The notes: a model not told the origin generated them from the letters alone. A stretch of 64,000 nt of DNA from Gnetum montanum (GCA_015680685.1 MNCI01025116.1:221903-285902); one strand, 5' to 3'. Counted from the first letter of the stretch, positions 34,459-46,755 are shown. Numbers and translations are program-made.

Positions 34459-35400
34459 TGATGAGAGTGGTTACTCTAGTAGTTATTCTAATTATTAGAG
34501 TAATTAATCTAGTGATTACTCTAGTAGTTACCCTAATTATTAGAGTGGTTACTCTAGTAGTTATTCTAATTATTAGAGTGGTTATTCTAGTGGTTACTTT
34601 AGCAGTTATTCTAATTATTAGAGTAGCTACTACCAAGCATATAAATATAGTGCCCAGGCACATAATTGGAAGGAAGTCTTTTAGCAATCAAGAAGCAAAA
34701 CTCTTGTTGTCTGTTTGAAAGTTAGAGTATTTTCAAAGTGCCTATAGCAAGAGGTCAAAGTGTGGATAGATCTTTATTCAAGCATTGATGTACCTGAGCA
34801 CACCATTGTGTTGGCAATAAAGATGAGCTCTTTTATTCATCCTTGTAGCACTTGAGATTTTTTTTCTTATGCATTTCTTTTAATTTATTTTCTTATGCAT
34901 TTAATTTATTTTATGCACTTTACATTTATGTTATTAGCACAAAAATTCATTTTGATCAATTAAGCAAATTGTTAAATTACACAATCATGACCAATTCAAA
35001 CATGTGTGTAATGCTTGGTAAGCCAGTAATGATTAGCATTTGGTAATCCTAGCAATGTTGCACTAGTTTAGGATGTGTATGGCAAGTTCAAATGGATGTT
35101 GGTGTTAGGATTAGTTAGAACTTAGTTAATTAGTAGTTAAGTTAACTTAGTCTCTTAGTTACCTCTCTCCTTCCCTACTAGTGTAGGACATAAAAACATA
35201 AAAGCTATAAAAATCATATGCCTCAAGCTTACTTAACCATACAATTGTGACATATAGGTAAGCTTGGAAAGACAATGATCAACCAACCCATCCTTGTTCA
35301 ACAAGGGAACATAAGCACTTACTCCTTGGAATTCAACTAGATCATGCATGAAATGCTTGTATTCGTATGGTTGAGCATAGGGGTACCTCACCACTCATCA
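34459..35400 (+). repeat. 3' LTR of element A
   Basis: A 942-bp LTR, TGATGAGAGTGG to CTCATCA, followed by the ATAAT duplication. U3 minisatellite at 34,461-34,630; TATA box TATAAATA at 34,640-34,647. It aligns over its length with the truncated 5' LTR, with many C/T and G/A differences. Confidence 0.92.
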
Positions 35401-35405
35401 ATAAT

Positions 35406-37554
35406 AAAATAAAACATATTAACCAATGGTTAAAGCTAGGCCATGAGGGGAGGAGGAGCATCATCACTAACATCATGATCGTCAACATCACCAACATCAC
35501 AAGAAGCCTATATACAACAAGAAAATTCAAAAAAATAGTAGCCATGATAACCTATAAACTATCACATAAAGCTAACAATCAAAATATTTCTATTCAAAAC
35601 ATAGGAGAATTGAGGGTAATGTCTTGAAGGAAAAATTTCTAGAGACCTACTTCAAGCCTACAAAGAATATGTTCTTCACTCAAGTTGGCCCAATTAATGT
35701 TTCCTAAATCCACACCTACTAGGACCTTTTCCTTCTTTACATTCATACACTCAAGTAGATCATGAGAAAAGTTAATAATAGTGGTCACCCTAGATGAGGT
35801 AGTGATCTAAGGTGTAGGGTCATCAACAGCTAGCACTAATTCCTTGAACAAGTGGAAGGCATCCATTGCACCTATACCCTGCATAAACAGCTTGTACTTA
35901 CGCTATTTCATGGCTGTCAAATGTCATGATATTTTTTATTTCTATCTTTCCATCATGTAGAGCCATTTGTGAACCTTTTTCTCCTACCCCACTCTAAGAT
36001 CAAGGCATAGTAATCACATTAGTCATTGGTTTTATGAATTAGATGCTCCATCTATATATCCTTCTTCACAATGCTTCTAGCTAAGGCCACCTTCCCTTGG
36101 ATGGCACTATAGTAACAAGATTACTTGACCTTCTTGGAACACAAGGAATCCCTATTGGCTACCTGGGCCTCTATGAATTCATTGTGATCCTCAAGGCTCA
36201 TGACTTTATTAGTTAGCTTCTTGAATTGTTTCTCTGCTACAATGAGACATTTCCACTAAAGCTCATTAGAATGTTAGGATTTTCAAAAAATTAAGGCACA
36301 TGATGTTGTATATTTGGCAGCCCCTTCATATAACCTCCGTGAAATGCTCTCTACATCTGAAGACATATTAGGAAGCTCATTAAGCTCAAAGTCTCATGAG
36401 GGGTTCCATCTTATGTTAAAAACTATCAATAATAAAAACCTTAAAGCAATAAGAAATAATAAAGATAAAACATAATAAAATACAACCATATGATCATATG
36501 ACATGAAAGTGAACATTGAAATTATAAAACAAACATTCCAAACAAATACATTTAAATTGTTCTTATCACAATCAAGGTCTATCTATTGCAACCTATCCAC
36601 CATATCATCCATCATGCCTCTCATGAACTCCACCTTGTCTAGGACCTCCAACCAAGGTTTAGTGTAAAATGTGGATGAATTTGGAGGAAAATCATGCTCT
36701 AAAATGAGCATCAAATTCAACATCCATCTATAGTGAAATAACAACAAATAACTAATACAAAATTAAAGATACAAATGCCAAAGCTTACTAGCAAGGTTAG
36801 GAGGTATATCTAATGGGACATTGTCCTTTAAAGGTGTATCATCTAGGGAGGTGTCCAAAATATTTAGTGTCCCTTCATATCTCCTTTTCTCTTCCTCCTC
36901 ACACCTATGGTCTTCTTCCACCATAGCATAAGTAGATAGGTCCTATATCCTCCCAATAACAAATCACGACCAACAGGAATAAAACAAGCTAGAAAATAGT
37001 TTTAATACAAAATGAATCATAAAAATGAAAAAAATATTACATACCTTCAATAACCTAATTCACCTTGCATAACTAAATTATCATCCTCCTAGATGTTTCT
37101 TGATCTGGAGTTGGAAAATTATCATTAACTCATGGTCTTTTAATCTTTTTTTTAGCTACATCATCTGATTTTGCATGTGCTCACTTGGTCTTCTTTGCAC
37201 TGCCATGGACAACAAGAGGCTCTCTTCCCATGCTATTAGGGAAAGTATAATGCACACAACTAAAATTCTAAGTGGTCATAGACAATGATTCACACACTTC
37301 CTCCATTGGTGAGCCTAGGGTATGCATCACTTAGCTAATATGTTTTTCCCAAGGCTTGAAAAGTTGATATTAATCACAAAGCAACCACCTTCCATCTCTC
37401 CTGATAACAATAAGCTCTGTGAAACTTTTTAGGCAAACATACAAAATGGTGAAATGTAAATGATGTTGGGAGTTAATGTTATCTTGAACCTTACGGAATT
37501 CCTCCCTTAAGTCACCAGTGAGGAGTATGGCCTAGTTAAACTTAGTTTCACTAG
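35406..37554 (-). pseudogene. minus-strand coding remnant G, downstream part
   Basis: Read on the minus strand, 37,500-35,630 gives a long stop-broken coding tract: HHLHFTILYVCLKSFTEL, RRDGRWLLCD, YQLFKPWEKHIS near 37,400; AKKTK-HAKSDDVAKKKIKRP near 37,160; FYTKPWLEVLDKVEFMRGMM near 36,650; FKKLTNKVMSLEDHNEFIEA near 36,200; KYKLFMQGIGAMDAFHLF near 35,900. The middle looks coiled-coil. The product is not recognised; its style resembles ORF J but I could not align them. Element B splits it at ACTAG. The first 200 bp (35,406-35,620) may still belong to element F. Confidence 0.4.
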
Positions 37555-38417
37555 TGATAAATCATGTTTTTCATATGCTTTGATATTGGGATGGCCATGA
37601 TATCAAGTACACAATATCAAGTATGTGATATCATGGCCCAAGATGCAATATCATACACTGGATATCATAGAGTTACTCTTGGGTCTATAAATATAGTGCC
37701 TAGGTGCATGATTGAGAGTAGTTTTTTGGTAGTCAAGTAGCAAAACTCTTTTAGTTTGTCCATTTGAGAGTTAGAATATTTTCCAAGTGCCCACAACAAG
37801 AGGTCTAAGTGAATGGATCTTTATTCAAGTATTGATGTACCTGAGCAGACCATTGTGTTGGCAATAAAGATGAGCTTTTTGATTCATTCCTTGCAGCACT
37901 TGAGACTTTCTTTCTTATGCATTTATATTTCATGTAATTTACATAAATGCTATTTATTTAGTAATTAATTTTTATTAATCAAGCAACTCATTAAGATACA
38001 CAAGCATGACCCCTTCAAACATACGTGTGACTATTGGTAGCTCAAAAATGGTTAGCATTTGATAGCCCAGTGATGTTCACACAAAGTTTAGGATGTGTCC
38101 AGGAAGTGGGAATGGTTACTTGTGTTAGGCTAGATTAGACCATAGTTTATTTATCATTTAATCACTCTTAGTTTTATTCTTGTTCTAGGTGAGTAATTTG
38201 ATAAAACACAAAATAATAAAAATCTTATGCCTTAGTCACACTTAGCCATAAATTTGCATTCCACAAGTGGAACTAGGAAGACAACGAATGGATAACACAC
38301 ACACACACTATTTAGCCCTAGTGTACTTAGTAATTATATTCTATAGAATTCAACTAGATTGCACATGAATTCCTATGATTCATATGGTTGTGTGTAGGGG
38401 TACCTTTCCGTTCATCA
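37555..38417 (+). repeat. 5' LTR of element B
   Basis: TGATAAATCATG to GTTCATCA. U3 has several GATATC/ATATCA motifs and a perfect 13-bp hairpin, GGCCATGATATCA at 37,593-37,605 and TGATATCATGGCC at 37,626-37,638. TATA box TATAAATA at 37,685-37,692. R-U5 contains the GATGTACCTGAG and GGATGTGTCC blocks shared with A, C and D. Confidence 0.93.
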
Positions 38418-38418
38418 T

Positions 38419-38436
38419 TGGTGCCATTACTGAGGA
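38419..38436 (+). other. primer-binding site, tRNA-Asp type (element B)
   Basis: TGGTGCCATTACTGAGGA follows the LTR by one base. It differs from TGGCGCCGTTGCCGGGGA at five positions, all C-to-T or G-to-A. Confidence 0.75.
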
Positions 38437-38582
38437 CTGTAGTTCTTCATGCGCTATCAAAACCTAGTGAAACTTAGTAACCTCATTGTTCAAACCCTAA
38501 AAGTTAAATCCTATGAAAATAAAAATTATTATCATTAAATTAAACCTTCATTGCATACTACTTACAAGTTCATTGACAAAAA

Positions 38583-40900
38583 ATGTCTCATTCTCATAGG
38601 AGGCCATCTCCGCCCAGGGCAGTCTAGGTGCCTCAACAATACGAGGTAGTATATGCTCATCCTAATGACTATGTACCTGACTTCACCTCCATCTTGCATC
38701 AAGATGAACTTTTGTGGTGGCATGATATGAAAGGTAACATTGTGTTGCCTCCTAATCAATCTATTCCAGCAATGCTCCAGCTAATGTTCACATAGCATAG
38801 GCTTCAACATCTTCATGGAGAATACAAGATGTGAGATTTTAACTTAAGGGATTATCATCCCACTGATGCATAAAGATTAAGGGATTTTTAGTTGGAGCAC
38901 CAACACAATATTATGAAGGACAAGGGGTTAAGTATTTTTCCACCTCTACTTAGCCTAATTAATGAAGGTGACCACTTCTTTAGTAATTCTTCTCTCTTTA
39001 ACTTTGTTCAAGGAGCCCTTAACTAGAACGTATGATCCACAATTCATAATCTAGGTTCTGGTCAAAATAGATCTAATGAAAAAAAATTGATTTGGAGAAG
39101 TTAGGAAAAGGGGGATAAAGGAGATCATGATTGCAATCATGGTCACAAGCATCAAAGGAAGGGTGATAGGAATCAATGTAGAGTAAGTTCTTCTTCTTCT
39201 TTTTCTTCATCTACCTTAGGTCACATAAGGAATAACTATGAAGGAGGTGATTGATAGGACCAGAACAATAGAAGGGACCAGAAAAATAGAAGGGACCATC
39301 AGGATAGTCATGATTGAAGATGTGGGCAATCCAGAAAAGCTGCTCATCAAGAGAGAAGGGCTAGTAGAGAACATCATATGCACCATCATCATGCCCTTCA
39401 TGAACCTCTACTTGCTACTTGGGACAAAGGTTGTGAAGATTCCAACAAGGCATGTGAAGGACAATAGACTAAAGAGGGTGGACATGAAGAACATTCCTCG
39501 ATTTCAGGGAGGATATGATGTTGATCTGTAAAATTATCTTTTGACCTTTCAATATGCATGTGCCTTGTAGAATATTGAGAAAAACTAGAAAAAGCTAAAA
39601 TTATTTCCAAGGACATTTATAAGGGAAGTAAAAAATTGGTATCGATCCTTGGAACTAGAATCAATTAGGTGGTGGAGTAGGATGTTCAAATTATACAATG
39701 ATAAATATCAAATGTACTCCTGAGTATCCAATCTAAGCAAAAAAATTCAAGGGTGGAAACAAAGAAATCATGAGCCCTTGAATGTTGCTATTGGTCAATA
39801 CTAGTTACTATTGCATAGGTCTCCCAACCATGGATACTCTCCACGTGATCAACTTCACCATATCATTGATAGGCTACAGTTTGAAACCAAGAAAATTATT
39901 GGCATTTATGCCTAAGAAGATTGATAGAGTTAAGTGCCTATGGAATTTAAAAATTAACTGAGTAGGTAGCCAAGGAGGAGGGAGAACTAGGAAAATGCAA
40001 AAGTGTAGAAGAATACAATAAGGACCCTTCTATTTGAAAAAAGGAGTTCGATTTAGTGATAGTGAGGATGAATTCACTAGAGATGAGGTGGTTAATCAGA
40101 AAACCTTGCCACTCCAGAACTTGCAATAAAAGATTATAGCTAAGGTTGATTAATTATGGGACTCCATGGACAATATGTTTTAAATTGTCTTAAAAATTGC
40201 TAAAGAGTCCAAGGAGCAAAGTGATGAGCATGAGCACCAAAGGTATAAGGAAGTTGAATGTGCTATATCTAAGGGTAAGGGTAAAATTGCTACGATAGAG
40301 ATGGCTATGAATAGTGACTCAAATGATGATGGTGGGTGTGATGTCTACCAGTATGAACATCCTAAGGGATGTTGTCTAGTTGTGTCACACTTGCAAGAAT
40401 CTAGGGTATATGTCTTACATCCATGACTTTAACAAATGCAAATTCCAAAAATATTGTCTTATCCATAAGGAAATCCTCAATAGTTCCACCAACCATAGTA
40501 ATACTATCCAAGTGGAACTCCACCACAACCCTATGAATTGTACCAATAGTGGCAGCAACCACAATCATGGGCATTTCCACCTCCAAGACAGTAATACCCT
40601 TACCAGCAACTAGATCCTAATGGTTACTATGTTTAGTAGCCTTCATCTTCATGAGACTTCTCTGGTCATGTTGCTACTTACCAACCTCACTACTATCCTC
40701 CTTAAATATACCATTCACCTTATCAAAGAAGGAATGCCACCTACTATCCTCATGCACCTCCTATCCTTGCATCTACTCCTCCATCTCCTACATAGCTACC
40801 ACCTACTCCATTCATGTAGGGTGAATTGTCTACACAACGATAGTAAAGGAATGCTACAAGGGTAGTTAATCTACAATCAGTTAACCCATCAAATATGTTG
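38583..40900 (+). pseudogene. Athila-like gag (element B)
   Basis: ATG at 38,583 begins MSHSHRRPSPPRAV, then a TAG and VPQQYEVVYAHPNDYVPDFT. WWHDMKGNIVLPPNQSIPAM follows (38,710-38,770). A basic, Asp/Arg-rich linker occupies 39,060-39,400. Capsid core 39,480-39,990: MKNIPRFQGGYDVDL, then FQYACAL, WYRSLELES and NDKYQMYS. C-terminal knuckle remnant YQYEHPKGCC near 40,350, then a His/Pro-rich tail. Multiple frameshifts. The role is particle formation and RNA packaging in the cytoplasm. Confidence 0.7.
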
Positions 40901-40999
40901 GAACCACGAACAAAGAAAAGACCCTTCTTCTGACCTCGTAGTTCACCAAAATCCTTAGACATATTGATGGTTGTTAACCCTACTCCTCCACCCTCCTCT

Positions 41000-41100
41000 A
41001 TTTCATCTTTATCCAAGTTCCCTTCAAACCAAAATACTTCTCAAATTCATATTGTAATGTTGACCCATGCTATATACTGTAAGGTTGATTATCATTAATG
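41000..41100 (+). other. deletion of the protease domain (element B)
   Basis: The gag-protease spacer (MLTHAIYCKVDYH, compare MLTH-VITNWIK in D) passes straight at about 41,098 into the RT linker (EEKVDKSFGKWLTAFA). The whole protease and Cys-rich linker, about 0.8 kb in A and D, are absent. Confidence 0.7.
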
Positions 41101-42115
41101 CCAAGCTTGCTACAGAATAGAAGAAAAAGTTGATAAAAGTTTTGGAAAATGGTTAACAGCCTTTGCCTAGTCATATTCAAAACTCACTGGGATAGATCCA
41201 AGAATATGTTAACACCGAATATACACCACGCTTGCTGTTAAGCCAAAACAATAATTACAGTGGCATTTGAATTCCAAGTTAAAAAAATTGTCAAAGAGGA
41301 GATTGAACAACTCAAGGTAGGATTCATCTATGTTGTCATAGATAGTGAGTAGATCAATCCACTCATGATCATACCTAAGAAAGGAGGCAAATGGTAGATG
41401 TCCATTGATTTTCAGCTACTCAACATGGCAACCTTGAAGGATCATTTTCCATTGCTTTTTTTTGACCAAGTGTTGGACATCATTTCTAGGCATTGTTATT
41501 ACAACTTTCTAGATGGTTATAGTGGTTATAACAAAATTTTAATTACACAAGAGGACTAGGCAAAGATAACTTTCACAAGTACTTGGAGGGACTTTTGCTT
41601 ATTGTTAGATGCCATTTGGTCTATGTAATAACCTAGCCACATTTCAATGATTATTTCTTAGATTTTTCCAACAACAGATTGGTAGCAGGGTAGAATTCTT
41701 CATGGATGATTTTTCTACCTATATATCTACATTCAAGAAAACCCTAAACCATCTTTAGTATGTATTAAAGAGATGTGTCGAACCAAACCTCTAGCTCAAT
41801 TGGAAAAAGAGCCATATTATGGTCTAGGAAGGCATAATCTTGGGGCATTGCATTTTAAATCCAGGAATTAAGGTAGACCATGAAAAAATAAGGGTCATCC
41901 AAGGAATAACCCACCAACTCGAAATAGTCAAAGAAGTATGGTCATTCCTTGGTCATACTGGCTACTACCAACCCTTCATCGAGAATTTTTCCAAAATTGT
42001 TAAGCTATTGTTAGAATTAATAAAGAATGATGCATCATTCATCCAGACCCCTACATGTGAAATACAATTTCAACAACTAAAACAAAATCTTGTTGGAACC
42101 CCCATTCTACAAGCA
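41101..42115 (+). pseudogene. Athila-like reverse transcriptase (element B)
   Basis: Blocks: WLTAFAxSYSKLTGIDPRIC (41,155), FQVKKIVKEEIEQL (41,280), INPLMIIPKKGGKW (41,355), FQLLNMATLKDHFPLLFFDQ (41,415), FLDGYSGYNKI (41,510), FFMDDFSTYISTFKKTLNHL (41,696) and an open tract from 41,840 with VDHEKIRVIQGITHQLEIVK and SFLGHTGYYQPFIENFSKIV. Both aspartates of FMDD and the FLDG aspartate are kept, so this is the best RT in the window by residues, though stops and a frameshift near 41,600 break it. It copies element RNA into cDNA inside particles. Confidence 0.75.
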
Positions 42116-42500
42116 CTTGATTGGTCTAGATCATTCCATGTGATGACTGATGCATCGAATTATGCTTTGGAGGTAGTGCTTACATAAATAGATGATCAAA
42201 AATGTCCATATTACATTCACTACATAATTTGGAGCATTATAGGTGCACAACTGAATTACACCACCATAAAAAATGAGTTGATGGTAATGGTGTTCACCTT
42301 AGAGAAGTTCAAGCACTATGTGCTTAACTACAAAGTGTTCATGCACATAAATCATAGTGTCATGGTGAGCCCCTATGTCATATGGTGGTTCATGATTTTA
42401 TAAGAGTTTGATCTCACAATGGTATATTGAAAGGATGTGGAGAATGTGTTCATGGACCACTTATCACAACTAAGATGGGATGACAAGGAGAAAGAGAGCC
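42116..42500 (+). pseudogene. RNase H domain (element B)
   Basis: FHVMTDASNYALEVVLT opens the domain with its first catalytic aspartate (MTDAS). After a TAG come QLNYTTIKNELMVMVFTLEK, with the catalytic glutamate, FKHYVLNYKVFMHINHSVMV in place of the usual TDH block, and VFMDHLSQLRWDD. Element A has lost this domain. Confidence 0.7.
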
Positions 42501-42799
42501 CTTTATCTAATCAATTTCCTAATGAATCTCTCCTTGCAGGGGATATTAATGAACAAATGCTTGATGAACTAAAATGGTATGACACCATCCTTACTTATCT
42601 ACTCAAGTAATAATTTCCACAAGGGATGGACACTAGAAAGAAACAACAGTTTCTTCACTGAGTTAAGCATTTCATGGAGATTAATGGAAACCTTTACAAA
42701 GTCTATCCCAACAACTTGGTACATTGGTGTGTTTCTAATACAAATAAACTACATGTTCTGTAGGATGCTCACAAAGGTCCTTGTAGGGGCCAATATGAT

Positions 42800-43830
42800 A
42801 AAAGATGCACAATCATAAAAATCCTCATGTAGGGTATTATTGGCCAACAGTATTTAGGGATGCACGCTAATTCGTTCGCACTTGTGATCATTACCATAGG
42901 GATGGTGGAATGATAGCTTGAATGGAGGGACACGAATTCAACCTCTTAAGTCACTCAATATTTGGGGAATTAACTTTATGGGTCCCATCACACCTTTATC
43001 AAATGGAAAGATGTATATAATAGTCATAGTTGACTATTGTACCAAGTGGGTAGAAGCAGTAGCCGTCATTAACTATACATCCACGACTACTACTTGGTTT
43101 GTATAACAAAACATCATAAATAGGTTTGGTATACCTCGTGCATTAATTTTTGATAATGGAACTCATTTATAGATGTCACTTTTCAAAAACTAATGTAGCA
43201 CTTGGGGGTTGAGCATAAACTCACAACACCATATCACCCCCAAGCCAATGGTCAAGCTAAGGTCACTAATCAAGAGATTACAAAAATTTTAATGCATACC
43301 ATTAGCAAATACTGAAGAGACTAGAGCACTAAATTAAATGATGCCATTTGGGCCTATCACTTCACATGGAATCTTCCCATAGGTTATTCTCCTTATGAGC
43401 TCATGTATAGAAAACTACCAATACTACCCATCCAATCCAAACTCTGTATAGTCTCTACAACCTATGATCTTGACCTAAATATAAGTCTAGCACAAAAAAA
43501 AAATTAATAAATCTCAACTCGATAAATGAAAATTGGTTAATGGCCTTGCCATCTAAAAAAATGCATAAGGCATTTAACAAGAAATGACATGACCTCAAAA
43601 TAAAAAAAGTTAAGTTTCCACTAGGAGACAAGGTTCTCTATTGGAATCCTACACATGCATCCCAACAAACCAAATTTCAAACATTATGTGAAGGAAATTA
43701 CATTATTGATGAGACTTTTCAATTTGGGGCCATAATCATCTACAAACCTAATAGCCCAAAGAAGAAACAATTAGTCAACATACAACAAGTAAAACTTTTC
43801 CATGAGCCCAAGCCAACCAACTCAATGAAC
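42800..43830 (+). pseudogene. integrase (element B)
   Basis: The zinc-binding H-H-C-C part (42,830-42,910) is blurred. The core is open from 42,918: LNIWGINFMGPITPLSNG, with asparagine at the first DDE aspartate (42,972-42,974), then VIVDYCTKWVEAVAV. After a stop come IINRFGIPRALIFDNGTHL (second aspartate kept), then TTPYHPQANGQAKVTN near 43,240, where lysine replaces the catalytic glutamate. C-terminal blocks LNDAIWAYHFTWNLPIGYSP and PLGDKVLYWNPT-like VLYWNPTHA follow near 43,340 and 43,640. Inactive by two catalytic changes besides stops. Confidence 0.72.
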
Positions 43831-43880
43831 ACCTCGCCATATGGATAGTCACACTCAATCTTTCAAATCTTCCCCTTCCA

Positions 43881-43903
43881 ACTTAGTCATGGGGGAGATA
43901 GCC
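43881..43903 (+). other. internal polypurine-like motif after integrase (element B)
   Basis: ACTTAGTCATGGGGGAGATA follows the integrase tract, in the same place as in A and I. Confidence 0.6.
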
Positions 43904-45880
43904 ATCCATACTAACACTTTTTGTAGCTCCTCAATATTTTGACTTTTTTGTTTTACACAGTTTTTATTTTACAACTTTTTGTTTTCATTTTCTTTGTTTT
44001 ACATATTTGTATTTTTCAAGTTATTGATCTTTTATTAGTTTTTGTTTTACACCATCATTAATATATTCAAATATTTATTGCCTACTCTTTTACTTTCTTT
44101 TATGTTTGCTTGTGTTTGATGTGTTTCTCTACTTTTTCTATTAATAAGGTGGCAAGTACAATGGTAATGCACTACTCGATGGTGGTATGTTTCATTTGTA
44201 ATTTGATTGTTGATGTCTGGTTTCTGACTTTGAATTTTGTTACTGATGATTCAGACATGGTTTCTTTTCATGTAACATGCAGTGAGTCGACATCATCCAC
44301 CCATTCACATACTCTATGGTTTTTCTTATTTTGGAAGCATGTGGTCTCTTCTTCATTAATGCAACTTTAATAAATTAGTAACTTGTGTAGTTTCTAGAAT
44401 TGGAAAGGAAACAAAGGTTTAGACAGGGTTTAGCTATGGTATTCTTCATGCTTTTCTATTTTCCTATGTGCAGGAGTGTTCTCGTAAGCTTCTCACCATT
44501 CCGCATCATTTCACAATAGGAATTCAAATAAGTCTTTGCATGGTGTGATCTTCATCACAAAAAAAAAGATGAGGATTTAAAGCACACCCATTGGACAAAA
44601 TAAATGCAAAAAATGCATGGTCCTTTGCATGGTATGGTTTTCATTCAAAAAAAAAAAGAAACATGGGAATTCAAAGCACACCTGTTAGACCAAATAAAAG
44701 GGCTACAAGTAGTGGTTATGGAACTTGTCTTATCTCCTCTAATTAAGGACCTTTCCCACTTCCTACCTTCTCTCCAATTTGGAATGGTAGTTATTTTGTC
44801 GAAGCATTCTTGTGTCTCAGGGGATGGATTAACCTTAAAATATTGATGCAAAGTCATTGAAAGTGAGTTTTAACATGGATTGAGGATGGATCCTACCAAG
44901 TCATTTAATCACAAACTTCATAACGGATTGCATGTGACCATAATTAGGAACTCCATTCCATTCTCTCTATCATCCATCTATGCTTTTCATGCCTCACCTT
45001 CCTGTCGGTTTCATGTTTTGATTTAATATTCTGGTTTGATGTGTCAGGTTTCTTATTTAGTTACTTCTAGGTTTTTATACTTAACTTTCCATAACCATTA
45101 ATCATCTATGGAGCCCATGTACTCATTGGTTTGAAGTTATACAAAGTCATAAAAGGCCAATGCCTTCTTTAAGGAGGACCCACTTGCATATCTTTTGGTT
45201 TGGTTACGTTAAGTTCTTTACCCTTAGACATTGTTATAATCAAATTCTTTTTATTTAACCCATCTTTGCTATCCAATTGTATGCATCTTCACAACTATTT
45301 GGAATGACCTCCTTTCTATTGTTGTGAATACCCTCTTTCTAGTATTCCTTATGTTAAGCTTTTTTTGAATTTTATGGATCATTTTTCTTACTTAACCCAT
45401 TTGTCATTCTTTCCACTAATACTATTAAGAAATCAATTTATCACAATCACAACTCAGCTAGATAAAATCACCAAGAAGACAAGGTATTCAACTATTATCT
45501 ATTACACTATATATACTAATCCTTGATTTTGTTGTGATTGCAATGGGAAGCATGGACTAGAAGCAGGACTGTCTTTACCAAGGAGGATGAAACAATATCA
45601 CTTGAAACATATTGTTCATGATGGGTGGATCTCTTCTACCTCTCCCTCATTCTTCTATTTCTAAGAGGAGTTGGATGTCCTTTGGATCCATGGGTGTTCT
45701 TTCCTATTCTCATGAACATCCAATTTTGTACACAATTATAATATTGTATGCTCAGGCACTTTTGTATTTGTCTGTTTTCTCTATGTCACTCTACATGTTA
45801 GTCAAATAGTTCACACCCCCTAATATAATTTGTAAAGGACTTGTCCCTCTTCTTCTATATTTGAGGACAAGTTTTCATTT
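43904..45880 (+). other. long 3' tail of element B
   Basis: About 2 kb aligning with the tail of element A. Two reading frames, 44,110-44,370 and 44,604-44,846, have no recognised domain. At 45,373-45,690 lies the homologue of the membrane-segment ORF of A (MDHFSYLTHLS start), with a frameshift or stop inside the hydrophobic part. Confidence 0.5.
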
Positions 45881-45883
45881 AGT

Positions 45884-45893
45884 TGTGGGAGTA
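45884..45893 (+). other. polypurine tract (element B)
   Basis: TTGTGGGAGTA immediately before the 3' LTR. Confidence 0.65.
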
Positions 45894-46755
45894 TGATAAA
45901 TAGTTTTTTTCATATGCTCTGATATTGGGGTGGCTATGATATTAGGTACATGATATTAGGTACATGATATCATAGCCCAAAATGTGATATTGTACATTCA
46001 ATATCACAGGGTTACTTCTGAGTCTATAAATACAGTGCCTAGGTGTACAATTGAGAGTAGTTTTTGGCAATAAAGTAGTGAAACTCTTGTAGTTCGTCCA
46101 TTTGAGAGTTAAAATATTTACTAAGTGTCTACAGTAGGAGGTCCAAGTGTAAATGGATCTTTATTCAAGAATTGATATACCTAAACACACCATTCTATTG
46201 GAAATAAAGACAAACTCTTTGATTCATTCCTTATAGCACTTGAGACTTTCTTTGTTATGCATTTATATTTCATGTAGTTTACATAAATACTATTTATGCA
46301 ATAATTAATTTTGATTAATCAAGCAACACAATAAGATACACAAGCACAACCCCTTCGAACATACATATGACACATGGTAGCTTAGAAGAAGTTAGCATTT
46401 GATAGCCCAACAGTGTTTACAAAAAGTTCAAGATGTGTCCGAGAAGCGGGAACAATTACTTGTGCTAGGCTAGATTAGACCATAGTTTACTTAGCATTTA
46501 ATCACTCTTACTTTTATTCTTGTTCTAGGTGAGTAATTTGATAAAACACAAAACAATAAAAATTTTACGTCTTAGTCACACTTAACCATACAATTGCATT
46601 CCACAAGTGGAATCAGGAAGACAACGAATGGACAACATGCATGCACTATTTAGCCCTAACATACTTAATAATTATAGTCTATAGAATTCAATTGGATCAC
46701 ACATGAACACTTCTAATTTGTATGGTTAGGTGTATGGGTACCTTGCCGTTCATCA
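45894..46755 (+). repeat. 3' LTR of element B
   Basis: 862 bp, TGATAAATAG to GTTCATCA, then ACTAG. TATA box TATAAATA at 46,024-46,031. The U3 hairpin arms are GGCTATGATATTA (45,932-45,944) and TGATATCATAGCC (45,965-45,977): compared with the 5' LTR, both arms changed at the same pairing position. Confidence 0.93.

Larger units (their letters stand above)
26684..35405 (+). mobile_element. Athila-like LTR retrotransposon A with target duplication
   Basis: The element spans 26,689-35,400 and is flanked by ATAAT on both sides (26,684-26,688 and 35,401-35,405), a 5-bp duplication typical of Ty3/Gypsy insertion. LTRs start TGATGAGAGTGG and the intact one ends CTCATCA. Order: 5' LTR, gag, protease, RT, part of integrase, long 3' tail, 3' LTR. 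Two deletions are visible: one removes the 5' LTR end and the primer-binding site near 27,608, the other fuses RT to integrase near 31,757. Both deletions and many stops make it inert. It is nested in element F. Confidence 0.9.
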
